From the NCBI RefSeq assembly GCF_040833965.1, contig NZ_CP162142.1:3516001-3580000 (forward strand): a stretch of 64,000 bases of DNA, given 5' to 3'. Source of the DNA: Leptospira sp. WS39.C2. Lineage in GTDB: Bacteria; Spirochaetota; Leptospiria; Leptospirales; Leptospiraceae. This document shows, piece by piece, positions 35,507 through 43,961 of this stretch (within the stretch, counting starts at the first letter, position 1; each line of letters starts with the position of its first letter). The position numbers and the translations under genes are program-made. The notes under the pieces are model-generated. The model searched no databases, was not told the DNA's origin, and was given only the letters and a program-made list of their open reading frames with translations.

Positions 35507-36682
35507 TTAAAAATCCCACTTTTCAGATACATAGTTACGACCTATGACCATTTTATGAACTTCAGAAGGACCATCTGCAATCCTTGCTGCTCTTGCATCT
35601 CGGTAAAACAATTCGAGAGGGAGATCTCTTGAATAACCCTTTCCACCACAAATTTGGATTGCCATATCGATTGTATTACATAATGACTCACTTACTTTCC
35701 ATTTTGCCATAGATGTTTCTTGTCTTGCATCTTTACCTGTTTTTAATAACCAAGCGGCTTTTAAAGTTAGTAAAAATGCCATTTCGATTTCCGTTGCTCT
35801 TTCAGCAAACATCCATTGGATACCTTGGTGGTCTGCGATCCTTGCACTAAATACTTCTCTTTCTTTCGCATAACTTCGAGCTATTGAGAGTGCTCTTCTT
35901 GCCATTCCTGTCCATCGCATACAATGAGTAAGGCGAGCTGGCCCCAACCTTTCTTGTGACAAACGAAAACCTTCTCCAACTCTACCAAGTACCATATCTT
36001 CAGGTACTTCTACATTTTCAAAGTTTAGCTCACAATGTCCCCCAGGTCCATGTGATCCCATTAGTTCAATTTCACGAACCATGGTATATCCTTTCGCATT
36101 CGTTGGTACAAGGAACATTGTTGTTTTGCGAAAACTTCCATTCACTTTAGCCATGACAATGAGGTATTTTGCTCCATTTGCCCCTGTGCAATACCACTTT
36201 CGACCATTCAGGATGTATTTATCCCCTTGTTTTTCCGCATTGGTTTGTAAGGAAGTGGGATCTGATCCAGCACCAGGAGATGGTTCTGTCATCGCAAAAC
36301 CAGTGCGAAGTTCTCCTTTAATGAGTGGGTGTAAAATTAATTCTTTTTGTTTTTCAGAAGCTGCAAGGGATAACAAATGCATGTTCCCTTCATCTGGAGC
36401 ATCACAATTAAAAATATAAGGTGCAATGGGCGAACGACCAAGTTCACTAAAAATGATACAAGTTCCAATTAAATCCAAACCTAATCCACCTTCTGATTTA
36501 GGAAGATGAGGTGTCCAAAAACCTGCTGCCTTTACTTTAGCGCGCGCTTGTTGGTTAATGTCTTCTGGCATGCGACCTTTTTCATAATCGTAATGTTTTT
36601 CCAGAGGAATGATTTCTTCTGCGATAAAGGATTGTATTTTTTTACGAAGTGATTCTACTTCTTGGGGAATTTCAAAGTCCAT
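35507..36682 (-). CDS. Acyl-CoA dehydrogenase (ACAD11/LvaC-like)
   Basis: A 391-residue FAD enzyme: '[21 protein letters not shown]' and '[19 protein letters not shown]' mark the FAD and acyl pocket, and '[22 protein letters not shown]' the C-terminal motif. The catalytic-Glu position reads ADGPSEVHK, without the usual E of YEGT. This fits the ACAD10/11 branch that acts on 4-phosphoacyl-CoA. It leads the four-gene minus-strand operon that ends at 33316. Confidence 0.85.
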   Translation of the reverse strand: MDFEIPQEVESLRKKIQSFIAEEIIPLEKHYDYEKGRMPEDINQQARAKVKAAGFWTPHLPKSEGGLGLDLIGTCIIFSELGRSPIAPYIFNCDAPDEGNMHLLSLAASEKQKELILHPLIKGELRTGFAMTEPSPGAGSDPTSLQTNAEKQGDKYILNGRKWYCTGANGAKYLIVMAKVNGSFRKTTMFLVPTNAKGYTMVREIELMGSHGPGGHCELNFENVEVPEDMVLGRVGEGFRLSQERLGPARLTHCMRWTGMARRALSIARSYAKEREVFSARIADHQGIQWMFAERATEIEMAFLLTLKAAWLLKTGKDARQETSMAKWKVSESLCNTIDMAIQICGGKGYSRDLPLELFYRDARAARIADGPSEVHKMVIGRNYVSEKWDF

Positions 36683-36728
36683 TGAATCCTAGAAATAACA
36701 CAATCAAGATAGATCGTAAAATCTTTTT

Positions 36729-37631
36729 TTAATGTGAATGAAAAATAGGCCTTTGTCTTTTTGAATTTCTTCTAATTTCAAAATGTAAATGTGGACCGGT
36801 CGCTCTACCTGTTTGACCAACTTCAGCAATTTTTTGGCCTTTTTTTACTTTTTGTCCTTGTTTTACAAAGAAGTTAAGTAAATGTCCATATCTTGTTTCA
36901 TATCCTAAACTATGTTTTATGATGATCAAATTTCCATATCCACCTTGTGAACCAACAAAACTTATTTCTCCATCCATGGATGAAAAAACATCTGATCCTT
37001 GTTTGGCGGCCATATCCAATCCACCATGAAAAGTTTCTTTTTTGGTAAATGGATCCAATCGTTTTCCGAAATTTGATGATATAATAGCAGTAGTTAGGGG
37101 AAACTGAAATCCAAACCCATAAAAAAATGATTTTTCAGATTTTCCCATGGAGATCCCAGGTAAAAACCATTTACCACGTTCGGAATCAAATTGTAATTTG
37201 TTAGTATCAATATTATACTTTTCAGCTAATATTTGTTTTGTTTTTTCATTCCCATTTGTTTCTTCAGGATGAAAGGTCCCACGCATATTTGGAATTTCCA
37301 AAACCATTCCAGGTGATAAATCATGGGGAGAACTGAGCTCGTTAACGGAAGATAATGTTTCCAAATCCATGCCAGTACGTGCCATAATTTTAAAGAAATT
37401 ATCTTCTTTTTGAACTTTGTATTCGTAATATTTTAGAGGGATTAGGATTTCTTTTTTGGAACCAGATTTTGAAATTCTTAGGTTCTCTTTGATTTCAGAG
37501 CGAAGGTTTTTAAGCGATGGATTGGAATACTCTAAATTGGCTAATGTGAGGGGACTCGAAATCAATTCCGAAATTCCACCAAAACTGATCCAAATCACCA
37601 TACATCTGAGAAAAACAACGCATTTAGACAT
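36729..37631 (-). CDS. Exported LysM/M23 peptidoglycan peptidase
   Basis: A 300-residue cell-wall enzyme or activator. An N-terminal signal segment (about 8-28) is followed by a LysM domain (about 70-115, 'YKVQKEDNFFKIMARTGMD' ... 'LSPGMVLEIP'). The C-terminal M23 domain has zinc ligands in HGGLDMA and GPHLHFEI plus RYGHLL. All three metal/active residues are present, so it is probably an active endopeptidase. It is divergent from the CPBP gene. Confidence 0.88.
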   Translation of the reverse strand: MSKCVVFLRCMVIWISFGGISELISSPLTLANLEYSNPSLKNLRSEIKENLRISKSGSKKEILIPLKYYEYKVQKEDNFFKIMARTGMDLETLSSVNELSSPHDLSPGMVLEIPNMRGTFHPEETNGNEKTKQILAEKYNIDTNKLQFDSERGKWFLPGISMGKSEKSFFYGFGFQFPLTTAIISSNFGKRLDPFTKKETFHGGLDMAAKQGSDVFSSMDGEISFVGSQGGYGNLIIIKHSLGYETRYGHLLNFFVKQGQKVKKGQKIAEVGQTGRATGPHLHFEIRRNSKRQRPIFHSH

Positions 37632-37709
37632 AATCTTCTATAATGATTATCGTCCTTTTCCTAAAAAAACGATGACGATTCTTGCCGAAATTGAGGAACT
37701 GTAAGGCAA

Positions 37710-38609
37710 ATGCAGAATCGATATTTTGAGATCTTTCGGCTGACTGCCTATTCTTTGGGTCTCGTTTACGTTTGTTCTTTTTTTTATTCCGTTTTCTTTT
37801 TAGGTTTTGTGAACCATTCGGTACTCAACAGCCGGATTCCTGAAGAAGCGTTACAACCGCTGTATGAAGAATATTCGGAAGGTAAATTGGATTTTTCCGG
37901 ACTTTTGGCAGAATACCAAAAAATTGTAACTCCGATCAAAGACCAATTTCAAAAAGAAATCACGGAAAACCCAACAGCCTTATTCAACCAATTTTACGAG
38001 ATTGTTTGTTCTGAAAAGCCACATTATTTATTGGGTATTTCCATTCCATGGTTCCTATGTTATGTGGGGCTCGGTTATTTATTATATAAAAAAGTTTTAC
38101 AAATTCCAGTCACAAACTTACAAGATGAACTTTCGATCCCAATTTTATTACGAGGGATCACAAATGGATTCATTTGTTTTTTTGTTGTCGTGGTTTTTGG
38201 TCTGATTCTCGAAAAATTATCTGTTCCTCTAGAATCAGGATTGTTTGCAAAAAAATTATACGAGTCTATCCACGGTAATGGTTATCTCCTTGCTTGGGGG
38301 ATTTATGTTGTTGGTATCATAACAGGTATTTTGGAAGAAATCTTTTTTCGAGGTTTTTTACTTAAGGCCTTTATCGACAAAAACTTAACGCAAGAAGGAC
38401 TTCTGATTGTTTCCTTGTTATTTGGATGGTTACATTATGGTGAAGGTACTTCTATTGCAATTCCATTTATAATCTGTGGAGTTGGAATGTATTTTGGCTA
38501 TTTATACATCAAAACAGGAAATCTTTGGATTGCTATGGCATGCCATGCCACCTACAATTCATTAGGATTGATTAACGCATATCTTCAATTACCAGTGGTC
38601 CAATCATGA
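37710..38609 (+). CDS. CPBP-family intramembrane metalloprotease
   Basis: A 299-residue polytopic membrane protein. The CPBP (Abi/Rce1-like) motifs are complete: EEIFFRGFLL, LFGWLHYG and ACHATYN, which together give the Glu/His metal site. Roles of this family include prenyl-protein cleavage and peptide immunity; no partner peptide is visible. It shares a four-base overlap (ATGA) with the following gene. Confidence 0.87.
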   Translation: MQNRYFEIFRLTAYSLGLVYVCSFFYSVFFLGFVNHSVLNSRIPEEALQPLYEEYSEGKLDFSGLLAEYQKIVTPIKDQFQKEITENPTALFNQFYEIVCSEKPHYLLGISIPWFLCYVGLGYLLYKKVLQIPVTNLQDELSIPILLRGITNGFICFFVVVVFGLILEKLSVPLESGLFAKKLYESIHGNGYLLAWGIYVVGIITGILEEIFFRGFLLKAFIDKNLTQEGLLIVSLLFGWLHYGEGTSIAIPFIICGVGMYFGYLYIKTGNLWIAMACHATYNSLGLINAYLQLPVVQS

Positions 38610-39367
38610 AATTCATTTTTAAGAGATTAAATCTTCGCATAACTGAAGTTTTGTTTTTATTATCCATAGTTTTTTTAAATCCTAATTCAATTTTTGCAGG
38701 AGAAACTGTCGAAATATCAGGTGGGCCAGATGATGTTAATATTCGCCTATTGGCTCTTCTCAATAAATTGGATCCTGATTTTTACGCAGACGAAAAAACA
38801 CAAGGGTTTGTGCATCGATACAGGAATCGATGGAGTAATCCGTATGATTTTAATATATATGTAGGTAAGGTTGGGAAAACATCTCCTGATTCTATCATTC
38901 GAATTGAGTCACCTAGACGTGGGCAAGAAAAGATGTGGAAACAAATTTTGGAGCAAGAATTATTACAAAAACCTCCTCATGAATCTGCAGTTCCTTTGTC
39001 AGAAAAATACCATATCGTTTCACAAGGTTTAAACTTAATTACACCGATGGCATCAGTCGGTTATAATTCATGGAATTCTCCATTGTTTACAAACCGCGAT
39101 ACCTTTGTTAGTATGAGTATTTACTTTTTATGTGATTTAATTTTGGTGGGTGGGGCGTATTTATATGCGCAAGAAAATCTTCCTAAAAAAAATATTTATG
39201 ATAATCTACTAAACGCAAAAGGACCAGGGAATGTGTGGGAATCACCAAATGCAGTTGGTATTTTTGCAGCTATGGCAGTAACGAGGGCTGTTCGCGCATT
39301 TGATGCTTGGGAAGATACATCTGCGCACAACAAAACAGCTCAATTTGGTTGGTCATTCAAATTTTAA
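38606..39367 (+). CDS. Exported hypothetical protein with a late hydrophobic pair
   Basis: A 253-residue protein with a signal peptide or anchor (about 14-33, cleavage near IFA) and two further hydrophobic stretches (about 165-190 and 215-228). No family recognised. It is translationally coupled to the CPBP protease gene by an ATGA overlap, so it may be a substrate or partner of that protease. Confidence 0.65.
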   Translation: MKFIFKRLNLRITEVLFLLSIVFLNPNSIFAGETVEISGGPDDVNIRLLALLNKLDPDFYADEKTQGFVHRYRNRWSNPYDFNIYVGKVGKTSPDSIIRIESPRRGQEKMWKQILEQELLQKPPHESAVPLSEKYHIVSQGLNLITPMASVGYNSWNSPLFTNRDTFVSMSIYFLCDLILVGGAYLYAQENLPKKNIYDNLLNAKGPGNVWESPNAVGIFAAMAVTRAVRAFDAWEDTSAHNKTAQFGWSFKF

Positions 39368-39378
39368 TTAAGAATCCA

Positions 39379-39714
39379 TTATGATTTAAAAAGATCTCGT
39401 GCTGCATCTGAAGCACTTGATCTTTCAAAATCTTCTCTCTCAATTAAAGTAAGGTCTAACCCTTCTTTATCGATCCTACTAAGTATTTTACCAATATCTG
39501 CCACCTTACTCAATTTAGTTGCCAAATATTTGAATGTAATCCCACAATCTGGGCATTTTTTATCCTTAAGATAATTAAGACCTAACTTTTTACAATTCCC
39601 GCAGGTACCGTAAAGATCGTCGATGTACAATAATTGTTTTTTTACATCTTCTACACTGAGTTGTCGCCAAACTCTTACAAATTTAGTATTCTTTCCGGTT
39701 GCATCTGAAGTCAT
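39379..39714 (-). CDS. Small zinc-ribbon protein
   Basis: About 111 residues from the ATG at 39714; a TTG-initiated form from 39756 would overlap the divergent gene and was not preferred. Two CxxC pairs (CGNC, CPDCG) form a zinc ribbon in the middle, with a helical charged tail. Function unknown; it may bind nucleic acid or a protein partner. Confidence 0.65.
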   Translation of the reverse strand: MTSDATGKNTKFVRVWRQLSVEDVKKQLLYIDDLYGTCGNCKKLGLNYLKDKKCPDCGITFKYLATKLSKVADIGKILSRIDKEGLDLTLIEREDFERSSASDAARDLFKS

Positions 39715-39735
39715 AGGCAATAGGAAGTATCGAAC

Positions 39736-40164
39736 ATGAAACTTGTCAAGAAGCAATCCGACTTTATATTGATCTCGCTCATTTGTTTGTCTGGGTTTTT
39801 AGCAGTGGGGATTGGTGCCTTTGGTGCACATGGTTTGAAAAAAATCATAACTCCGGAATTATTGATAACCTTTGAAACAGGAAATCGATATCATTTTTAT
39901 CATACATTTGCAGCATTATTTACATTTCTACTCTTGTTAGTTGTCACTTTATATGAACCAATACCAAAAGTAGACTCGTTTTTAAGAATCTCAGGATGGT
40001 TGTTTTTACTGGGAATTTTAATCTTTTCTTTTAGTTTATACGCTTTAGCGGTAACAGGAATTAAGATCCTCGGGGCTATCACTCCTTTTGGAGGAGTGAG
40101 TTTTCTCTTTGCTTGGTTCTTTTTAGTTTTGGGTATGTATCATTTTTTTGTACCAAAAAAGTAA
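39736..40164 (+). CDS. DUF423 (YwdK-like) membrane protein
   Basis: A 142-residue protein with four membrane helices and the family marks 'GFLAVGIGAFGAHGLK', 'FETGNRYHFYHTFA' and a C-terminal 'ITPFGGVSFLFAWF'. The function of the family is unknown. Its last 25 bases overlap the 3' end of the convergent FliG-like gene. Confidence 0.9.
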   Translation: MKLVKKQSDFILISLICLSGFLAVGIGAFGAHGLKKIITPELLITFETGNRYHFYHTFAALFTFLLLLVVTLYEPIPKVDSFLRISGWLFLLGILIFSFSLYALAVTGIKILGAITPFGGVSFLFAWFFLVLGMYHFFVPKK

Positions 40165-40466
40165 TGCCCTTGTTTGCTTATTAAATTTCTGGAAATAAGT
40201 CCGTCTGCGATCAGGAGTAATCCATCTGCGGCGGCTTTTTTCGATTCTTCTGAACTTTCTTTTTGTAAAGCCATAAGTTCATGAACATACTTTCTTCTTT
40301 GTAAATCCAAAACACCTAACATGGAACCTGCGATTTTTTCATCCATTTGTAAGAATGCCAACGCCAATGTTTGCGGTGGGGTTTCATTACACAAATAGTA
40401 TAATGCTAAATTATCGAAATATGATAGTTGACTGAGTTTTTCTAATACTTGTTCTGATCCTGACAT
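40140..40466 (-). CDS. Small FliG-middle-domain-like protein
   Basis: About 108 residues from the ATG at 40466, preceded by AAAGGAG. The core 'ETPPQTLALAFLQMDEK' followed by 'GVLDLQRRKYVHELMAL' closely follows the EHPQ-containing repeat of FliG (EHPQTIALIL...). Only about one armadillo-like unit is present, with no motor-torque domain, so it cannot be the switch protein itself. It may be a FliG-derived adaptor. It lies one base from the stop-start junction with the M32 peptidase gene upstream. Confidence 0.6.
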   Translation of the reverse strand: MSGSEQVLEKLSQLSYFDNLALYYLCNETPPQTLALAFLQMDEKIAGSMLGVLDLQRRKYVHELMALQKESSEESKKAAADGLLLIADGLISRNLISKQGHYFFGTKK

Positions 40467-40487
40467 GATGGCTCCTTTGGAATTCAA

Positions 40488-41999
40488 TTATCTGGAAATT
40501 GAAACTTCTTTTACTTTTTCCTCTAAATAAGATATAAGATATTTTGCGTTTGCTGGTTCCCCAGTAGCACCTAGAACTAAATTTTCAATGGTTTCCGTTT
40601 TTCCTTTTGAATGAATGTTTTTTCGTAACCAAGATAATAAATCAGAGAAGTCTCCTTTCGCAGAAAATTTGTTATGCGAATCAGGAAATTCTTCAGTAAA
40701 TTTTTTGAAAAATTGAGCACTAAAAATGTTTCCTAATGTATAGGTTGGAAAATACCCGAATGCGCCCATTGACCAATGGATGTCTTGTAATACACCTTCC
40801 GCATCGTTTTCAATTGTCATTCCAAAACTTTCTTTCATTTTCGAATTCCAAATTTCAGGTAAGTCTTTAACTTTGATTTTGCCGTTAATTAAATCTCTTT
40901 CGATTTCAAATCTTAGAATAATATGTAAGTTGTAAGTGACTTGGTCAGCTTCCACACGTATTTTAGATTTTTCTGTACTATTTATAAATTTATAGAATTG
41001 TTGGAAAGGAATCTCCGTTTCTTTTAATTCAAAGTCAGCTAATAAAATGGGGTACATAAATTCCCAAAATGGTAGAGACCTACCTACTTGGTTTTCCCAC
41101 AAACGACTTTGTGATTCATGGATTCCTAAACTTAAATATTCCGTTAAAGGATTTGGCCAATCTGGCATTTTTGATAATCCTGATTCGTATAAAGAATGTC
41201 CCGTCTCATGTAACACACCAAAGATGGAAGAAAGTGGATCCGTTTCTGAGTATCTTGTGGTAATTCGTTTGTCACCTTTACCCAAACTGGTTGAAAACGG
41301 ATGGTTGCTAATATCAAGTCTTGATTCTTTGGTTGTGAGTCCTAAAATGGAAGGAAGTCGATTACAGAATTTTGTTTGATTGGCAATTGGTATTGGTTTT
41401 TTAAATGGACTTTCGAATTTTGAAGCTTTCGCAACGATCGGAATTAGTGAATTTTTCAAATCAGAAAACAAAATTTGTATTTGGTTTGCTTTGGCTCCCT
41501 TTTCATAGGAATCTAACAAGGCATCATAGGGTTCAGTCGTATAACCGAAGTAATCTGCTTGTTTTTTAGATAAATTGACAAGTTCTTCCAATCGATTGGA
41601 AAACATTTTAAAGTTTTTTTCTTTCTTTGCTTCAGCCCATTCTGCATGTGCTAGGTTTGTGAGTTTTGCAAATTCAGAGACAAATTCAGAAGGCAACTTA
41701 TCTGCTTTTTCCTTTTCCTCCATCAAAATTTCAAGCTCTCGATTCCATAATGTACTTTGAGTTTCAGGAAGTTCTTTTGTGGTTTCTTTCGCCGACTGGA
41801 TGAGATCTAAAAAAGATTTGTCTGTCATCCATTCGTGTGTGAGTTCCGCGACTGCCGCAATTTGATTGGATCGATACTCTCTTCCTTCTTCTGGCATCAT
41901 CACTTCGGAGTCCCAGTGGAGGACGGATGAAATATCTTGGAAAAGTTTGATTTTTCTATATTGTTTTCGGTAATTTTCGAGCGCTTGGGGGAGGGCCAT
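40488..41999 (-). CDS. M32-family carboxypeptidase (Taq-type)
   Basis: A 503-residue zinc carboxypeptidase. The metal motif is HETGH (His264, Glu265, His268) in 'GVLHETGHSLYESGL', and a downstream Glu lies in 'GIHESQSRLWENQVGRS'. 'DPLSSIFGVLHETGH' and 'TRYSETDP' are family-specific. The length is typical. It removes C-terminal residues from peptides in the cytoplasm. It is followed by the small FliG-like gene. Confidence 0.93.
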   Translation of the reverse strand: MALPQALENYRKQYRKIKLFQDISSVLHWDSEVMMPEEGREYRSNQIAAVAELTHEWMTDKSFLDLIQSAKETTKELPETQSTLWNRELEILMEEKEKADKLPSEFVSEFAKLTNLAHAEWAEAKKEKNFKMFSNRLEELVNLSKKQADYFGYTTEPYDALLDSYEKGAKANQIQILFSDLKNSLIPIVAKASKFESPFKKPIPIANQTKFCNRLPSILGLTTKESRLDISNHPFSTSLGKGDKRITTRYSETDPLSSIFGVLHETGHSLYESGLSKMPDWPNPLTEYLSLGIHESQSRLWENQVGRSLPFWEFMYPILLADFELKETEIPFQQFYKFINSTEKSKIRVEADQVTYNLHIILRFEIERDLINGKIKVKDLPEIWNSKMKESFGMTIENDAEGVLQDIHWSMGAFGYFPTYTLGNIFSAQFFKKFTEEFPDSHNKFSAKGDFSDLLSWLRKNIHSKGKTETIENLVLGATGEPANAKYLISYLEEKVKEVSISR

Positions 42000-42081
42000 A
42001 GTCTCATTTTCTTCCTACCTCACATTCTGGAACCAAAAATCATTGACCCTTAACCCTCAGACAAAACTATGTATATACGTC

Positions 42082-42152
42082 GCGGGTGTGGTGTAACGGT
42101 AGCACAGCAGCCTTCCAAGCTTCTGGCGAGGGTTCGAGTCCCTTCGCCCGCA
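42082..42152 (+). tRNA. tRNA-Gly (anticodon TCC)
   Basis: A 71-nt cloverleaf: a 7-bp acceptor stem with one U/G, D-arm, anticodon loop CTTCCAA (anticodon TCC at 42114-42116) with one mismatch in the anticodon stem, and T-arm with TTCGAGT. CCA is not encoded. Downstream begins a 490-bp non-coding region. Confidence 0.95.
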
Positions 42153-42362
42153 TGACAATCTTTCAAACAATCCAAACATTCAATGCAAACCAATCGACTC
42201 GAACAGTGGCGCGAGCTGGAACATGAGTGACCCATAGGGAACGAATGTTACAGTAAGAAAGCCACGATGTCTTTCGACTTAGCGACGCCGTGCCTCGGAG
42301 CGCAGTGAGGACAGGATGTCCGAACAGCGGAGAGAGCTTTGTGGTACACGATAAGATTTAGG

Positions 42363-42401
42363 TATCCCCGCCCGATCTAGGGTGGGGAACTAGACCCGCC
42401 A
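42363..42401. repeat. 39-bp dispersed repeat, copy 1
   Basis: Matches 50396-50434 over 39 bases with two differences. It contains an 8-bp hairpin (CCCCGCCC with GGGTGGGG, loop of 6; one G/T) followed by AACTAGACCCGCCA. The second copy has a perfectly paired stem. Confidence 0.8.
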
Positions 42402-42529
42402 CCCAATGGATTCCATAAAACACTTTTCTCCTCAAAAGGAAATTTCATTCCTGATATTAAAAAAAAATAATCACAAATAGTTCATATTTCGATTGGGAAC
42501 TTTTTTAGTCTCAGGAGAATTCCTGCCAC

Positions 42530-42592
42530 CGATCGAAGTGGAAATCCTTTCCCATTGGGGAAAGATTGGAACGGAGAGCGGGATCGCTTTTT
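42530..42592. repeat. Hairpin element with nested GATC arms
   Basis: Inner stem 42543-42553 with 42558-42567 (ten pairs, one bulged C, 4-nt loop). Outer arms are CGATC (42530-42534) and GATCG (42582-42586), and a T-run follows. The layout resembles a REP-type palindromic repeat; only one copy is visible in this window. Confidence 0.45.
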
Positions 42593-42641
42593 AGATTGGA
42601 TCCTAATCTGAAAATCCATTGCGAGGCACACCAAATTTCAA

Positions 42642-43961
42642 CTAAATATTGTTAGGGTAAGGCATCGTAACGAATCCTTTGAATCCATCTTGATAAACTG
42701 CTAAGTATAATTTATCTTTTCCAGGAACAACTACAATGATATATGAAAATAAAGATCCATCGTGAACTGAATAGTAAATAGGCTTAGTTCCGTTAGGTGA
42801 TAGTGCAATAATGCCTGTTTTTTTAGATACAGGTTGTAACTTTTCTGGTATATAAAGAACTAGTTTTTTCCAAAAAGGATGTTTATGCAACCAAGTGATG
42901 AGTTTCGATCTCTCTACCGGGATTGCAATCCAAATTCTACCTTGAGGATCTCTGTCCATTCCATCCGGAAAACCAGGAAGTCCTTCAATCACAACTTCAT
43001 CTTTACCAATTTTATCCCCTGTTAGGTGCAATCGTATAAGTCTCGATTTGGATAGTTCATTTAACAAGATGGATGTTTCTTTCTCGTTTTCTTTCTCCGA
43101 ATATTCTAATAAAATTCCATCTAAGTATGTGTATTGGTAGGCGATCAAACTGACAGTATTATCATTTAGATCATATTTCCAAAGATGACCGTTTCTTCCT
43201 AAAGTAAGTACTTCTTGTTTAGATTGAATACTGACTCCGAGAATGGAATTCGGATGGTCATAAGGCTCGGTGAAATAAATTCGTTCACCATCATTACTAA
43301 TGGCCAAGTCATCTGCTTTTTCCACATATCTACTGTTAGTCTCATTTAACAAATCCATTGAAATTTTGGTCTCTTTACCTTTCGGATAAAAAATACCAAT
43401 TTGATCCTTCGGGGGTTCTATGGATTTATCAGTGAATGGTACGCGAGTTCCTATTTTTCGAATTTGTTTCGATGATATTGTTAATTCGTAGATACCTGGT
43501 TGAGTAGTAAGGTTTGTATTGTGTTGTTTGCCTCGCGATAAACACATGTATATGATGTTTTTGTTTTTTGGATGAAAGACCATTCCTCCAGGCAAAAGTG
43601 GAGTTTCCACAAATCGTTCCGCCACATTTGCCTTTAAATCCACCTTCCAAATCCAACCATCAATAGAAGCAACAAAGGCTCTTCCTAAATCTTCTTGGAT
43701 TAAAATTTCATCTTGTGCTGGTAAATCTGTCCCATCGATGGAGGCGTATTGTTTGATCGGATCACCTTCTGCTTTGATTGATTCAACCAAAGCATTATAA
43801 GGAAGGTCTACTGGATCTTTGATTTGGTTTTTAAAATGAACTTCCGGTGTTCTGCATGAGAAACATAGGAATATGAAAAAATTTAACCATATACTCTTAG
43901 AATAATGTGATTTTAGTAATAAAGGAATACTTTCTTGGATTTTTTTCATAACTTTATTCAC
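42642..43961 (-). CDS. Strictosidine synthase-like propeller lipoprotein, paralogue A
   Basis: A 439-residue protein with an N-terminal hydrophobic segment and probable lipobox (FLCFSC). The body is a six-bladed propeller: 'VASIDGWIWKVDLK', 'SNDGERIYFTEPYD', 'GLPGFPDGMDRDPQGRIWIAI' and 'YYSVHDGS' are the blade motifs of the strictosidine synthase/SMP-30 group. It overlaps the downstream-numbered paralogue by eight bases; the two proteins align along their full length, so they arose by tandem duplication. It probably hydrolyses a lactone or ester. Confidence 0.78.
   Translation of the reverse strand: MNKVMKKIQESIPLLLKSHYSKSIWLNFFIFLCFSCRTPEVHFKNQIKDPVDLPYNALVESIKAEGDPIKQYASIDGTDLPAQDEILIQEDLGRAFVASIDGWIWKVDLKANVAERFVETPLLPGGMVFHPKNKNIIYMCLSRGKQHNTNLTTQPGIYELTISSKQIRKIGTRVPFTDKSIEPPKDQIGIFYPKGKETKISMDLLNETNSRYVEKADDLAISNDGERIYFTEPYDHPNSILGVSIQSKQEVLTLGRNGHLWKYDLNDNTVSLIAYQYTYLDGILLEYSEKENEKETSILLNELSKSRLIRLHLTGDKIGKDEVVIEGLPGFPDGMDRDPQGRIWIAIPVERSKLITWLHKHPFWKKLVLYIPEKLQPVSKKTGIIALSPNGTKPIYYSVHDGSLFSYIIVVVPGKDKLYLAVYQDGFKGFVTMPYPNNI

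Larger units (their letters stand above)
42153..42641. other. Gene-free region with structured repeats
   Basis: No supportable gene lies here on either strand. It holds several short inverted repeats (for example GGACA/TGTCC near 42310-42322), a 39-bp element shared with 50396-50434, and a longer hairpin at 42530-42586. GC is higher than in the flanking genes between 42200 and 42400, which suits a structured RNA or mobile repeat. Confidence 0.5.

Noticed and set aside
42050..42235. Small minus-strand frame across tRNA-Gly
   Set aside because: It reads through the tRNA gene on the opposite strand; it is a chance frame.
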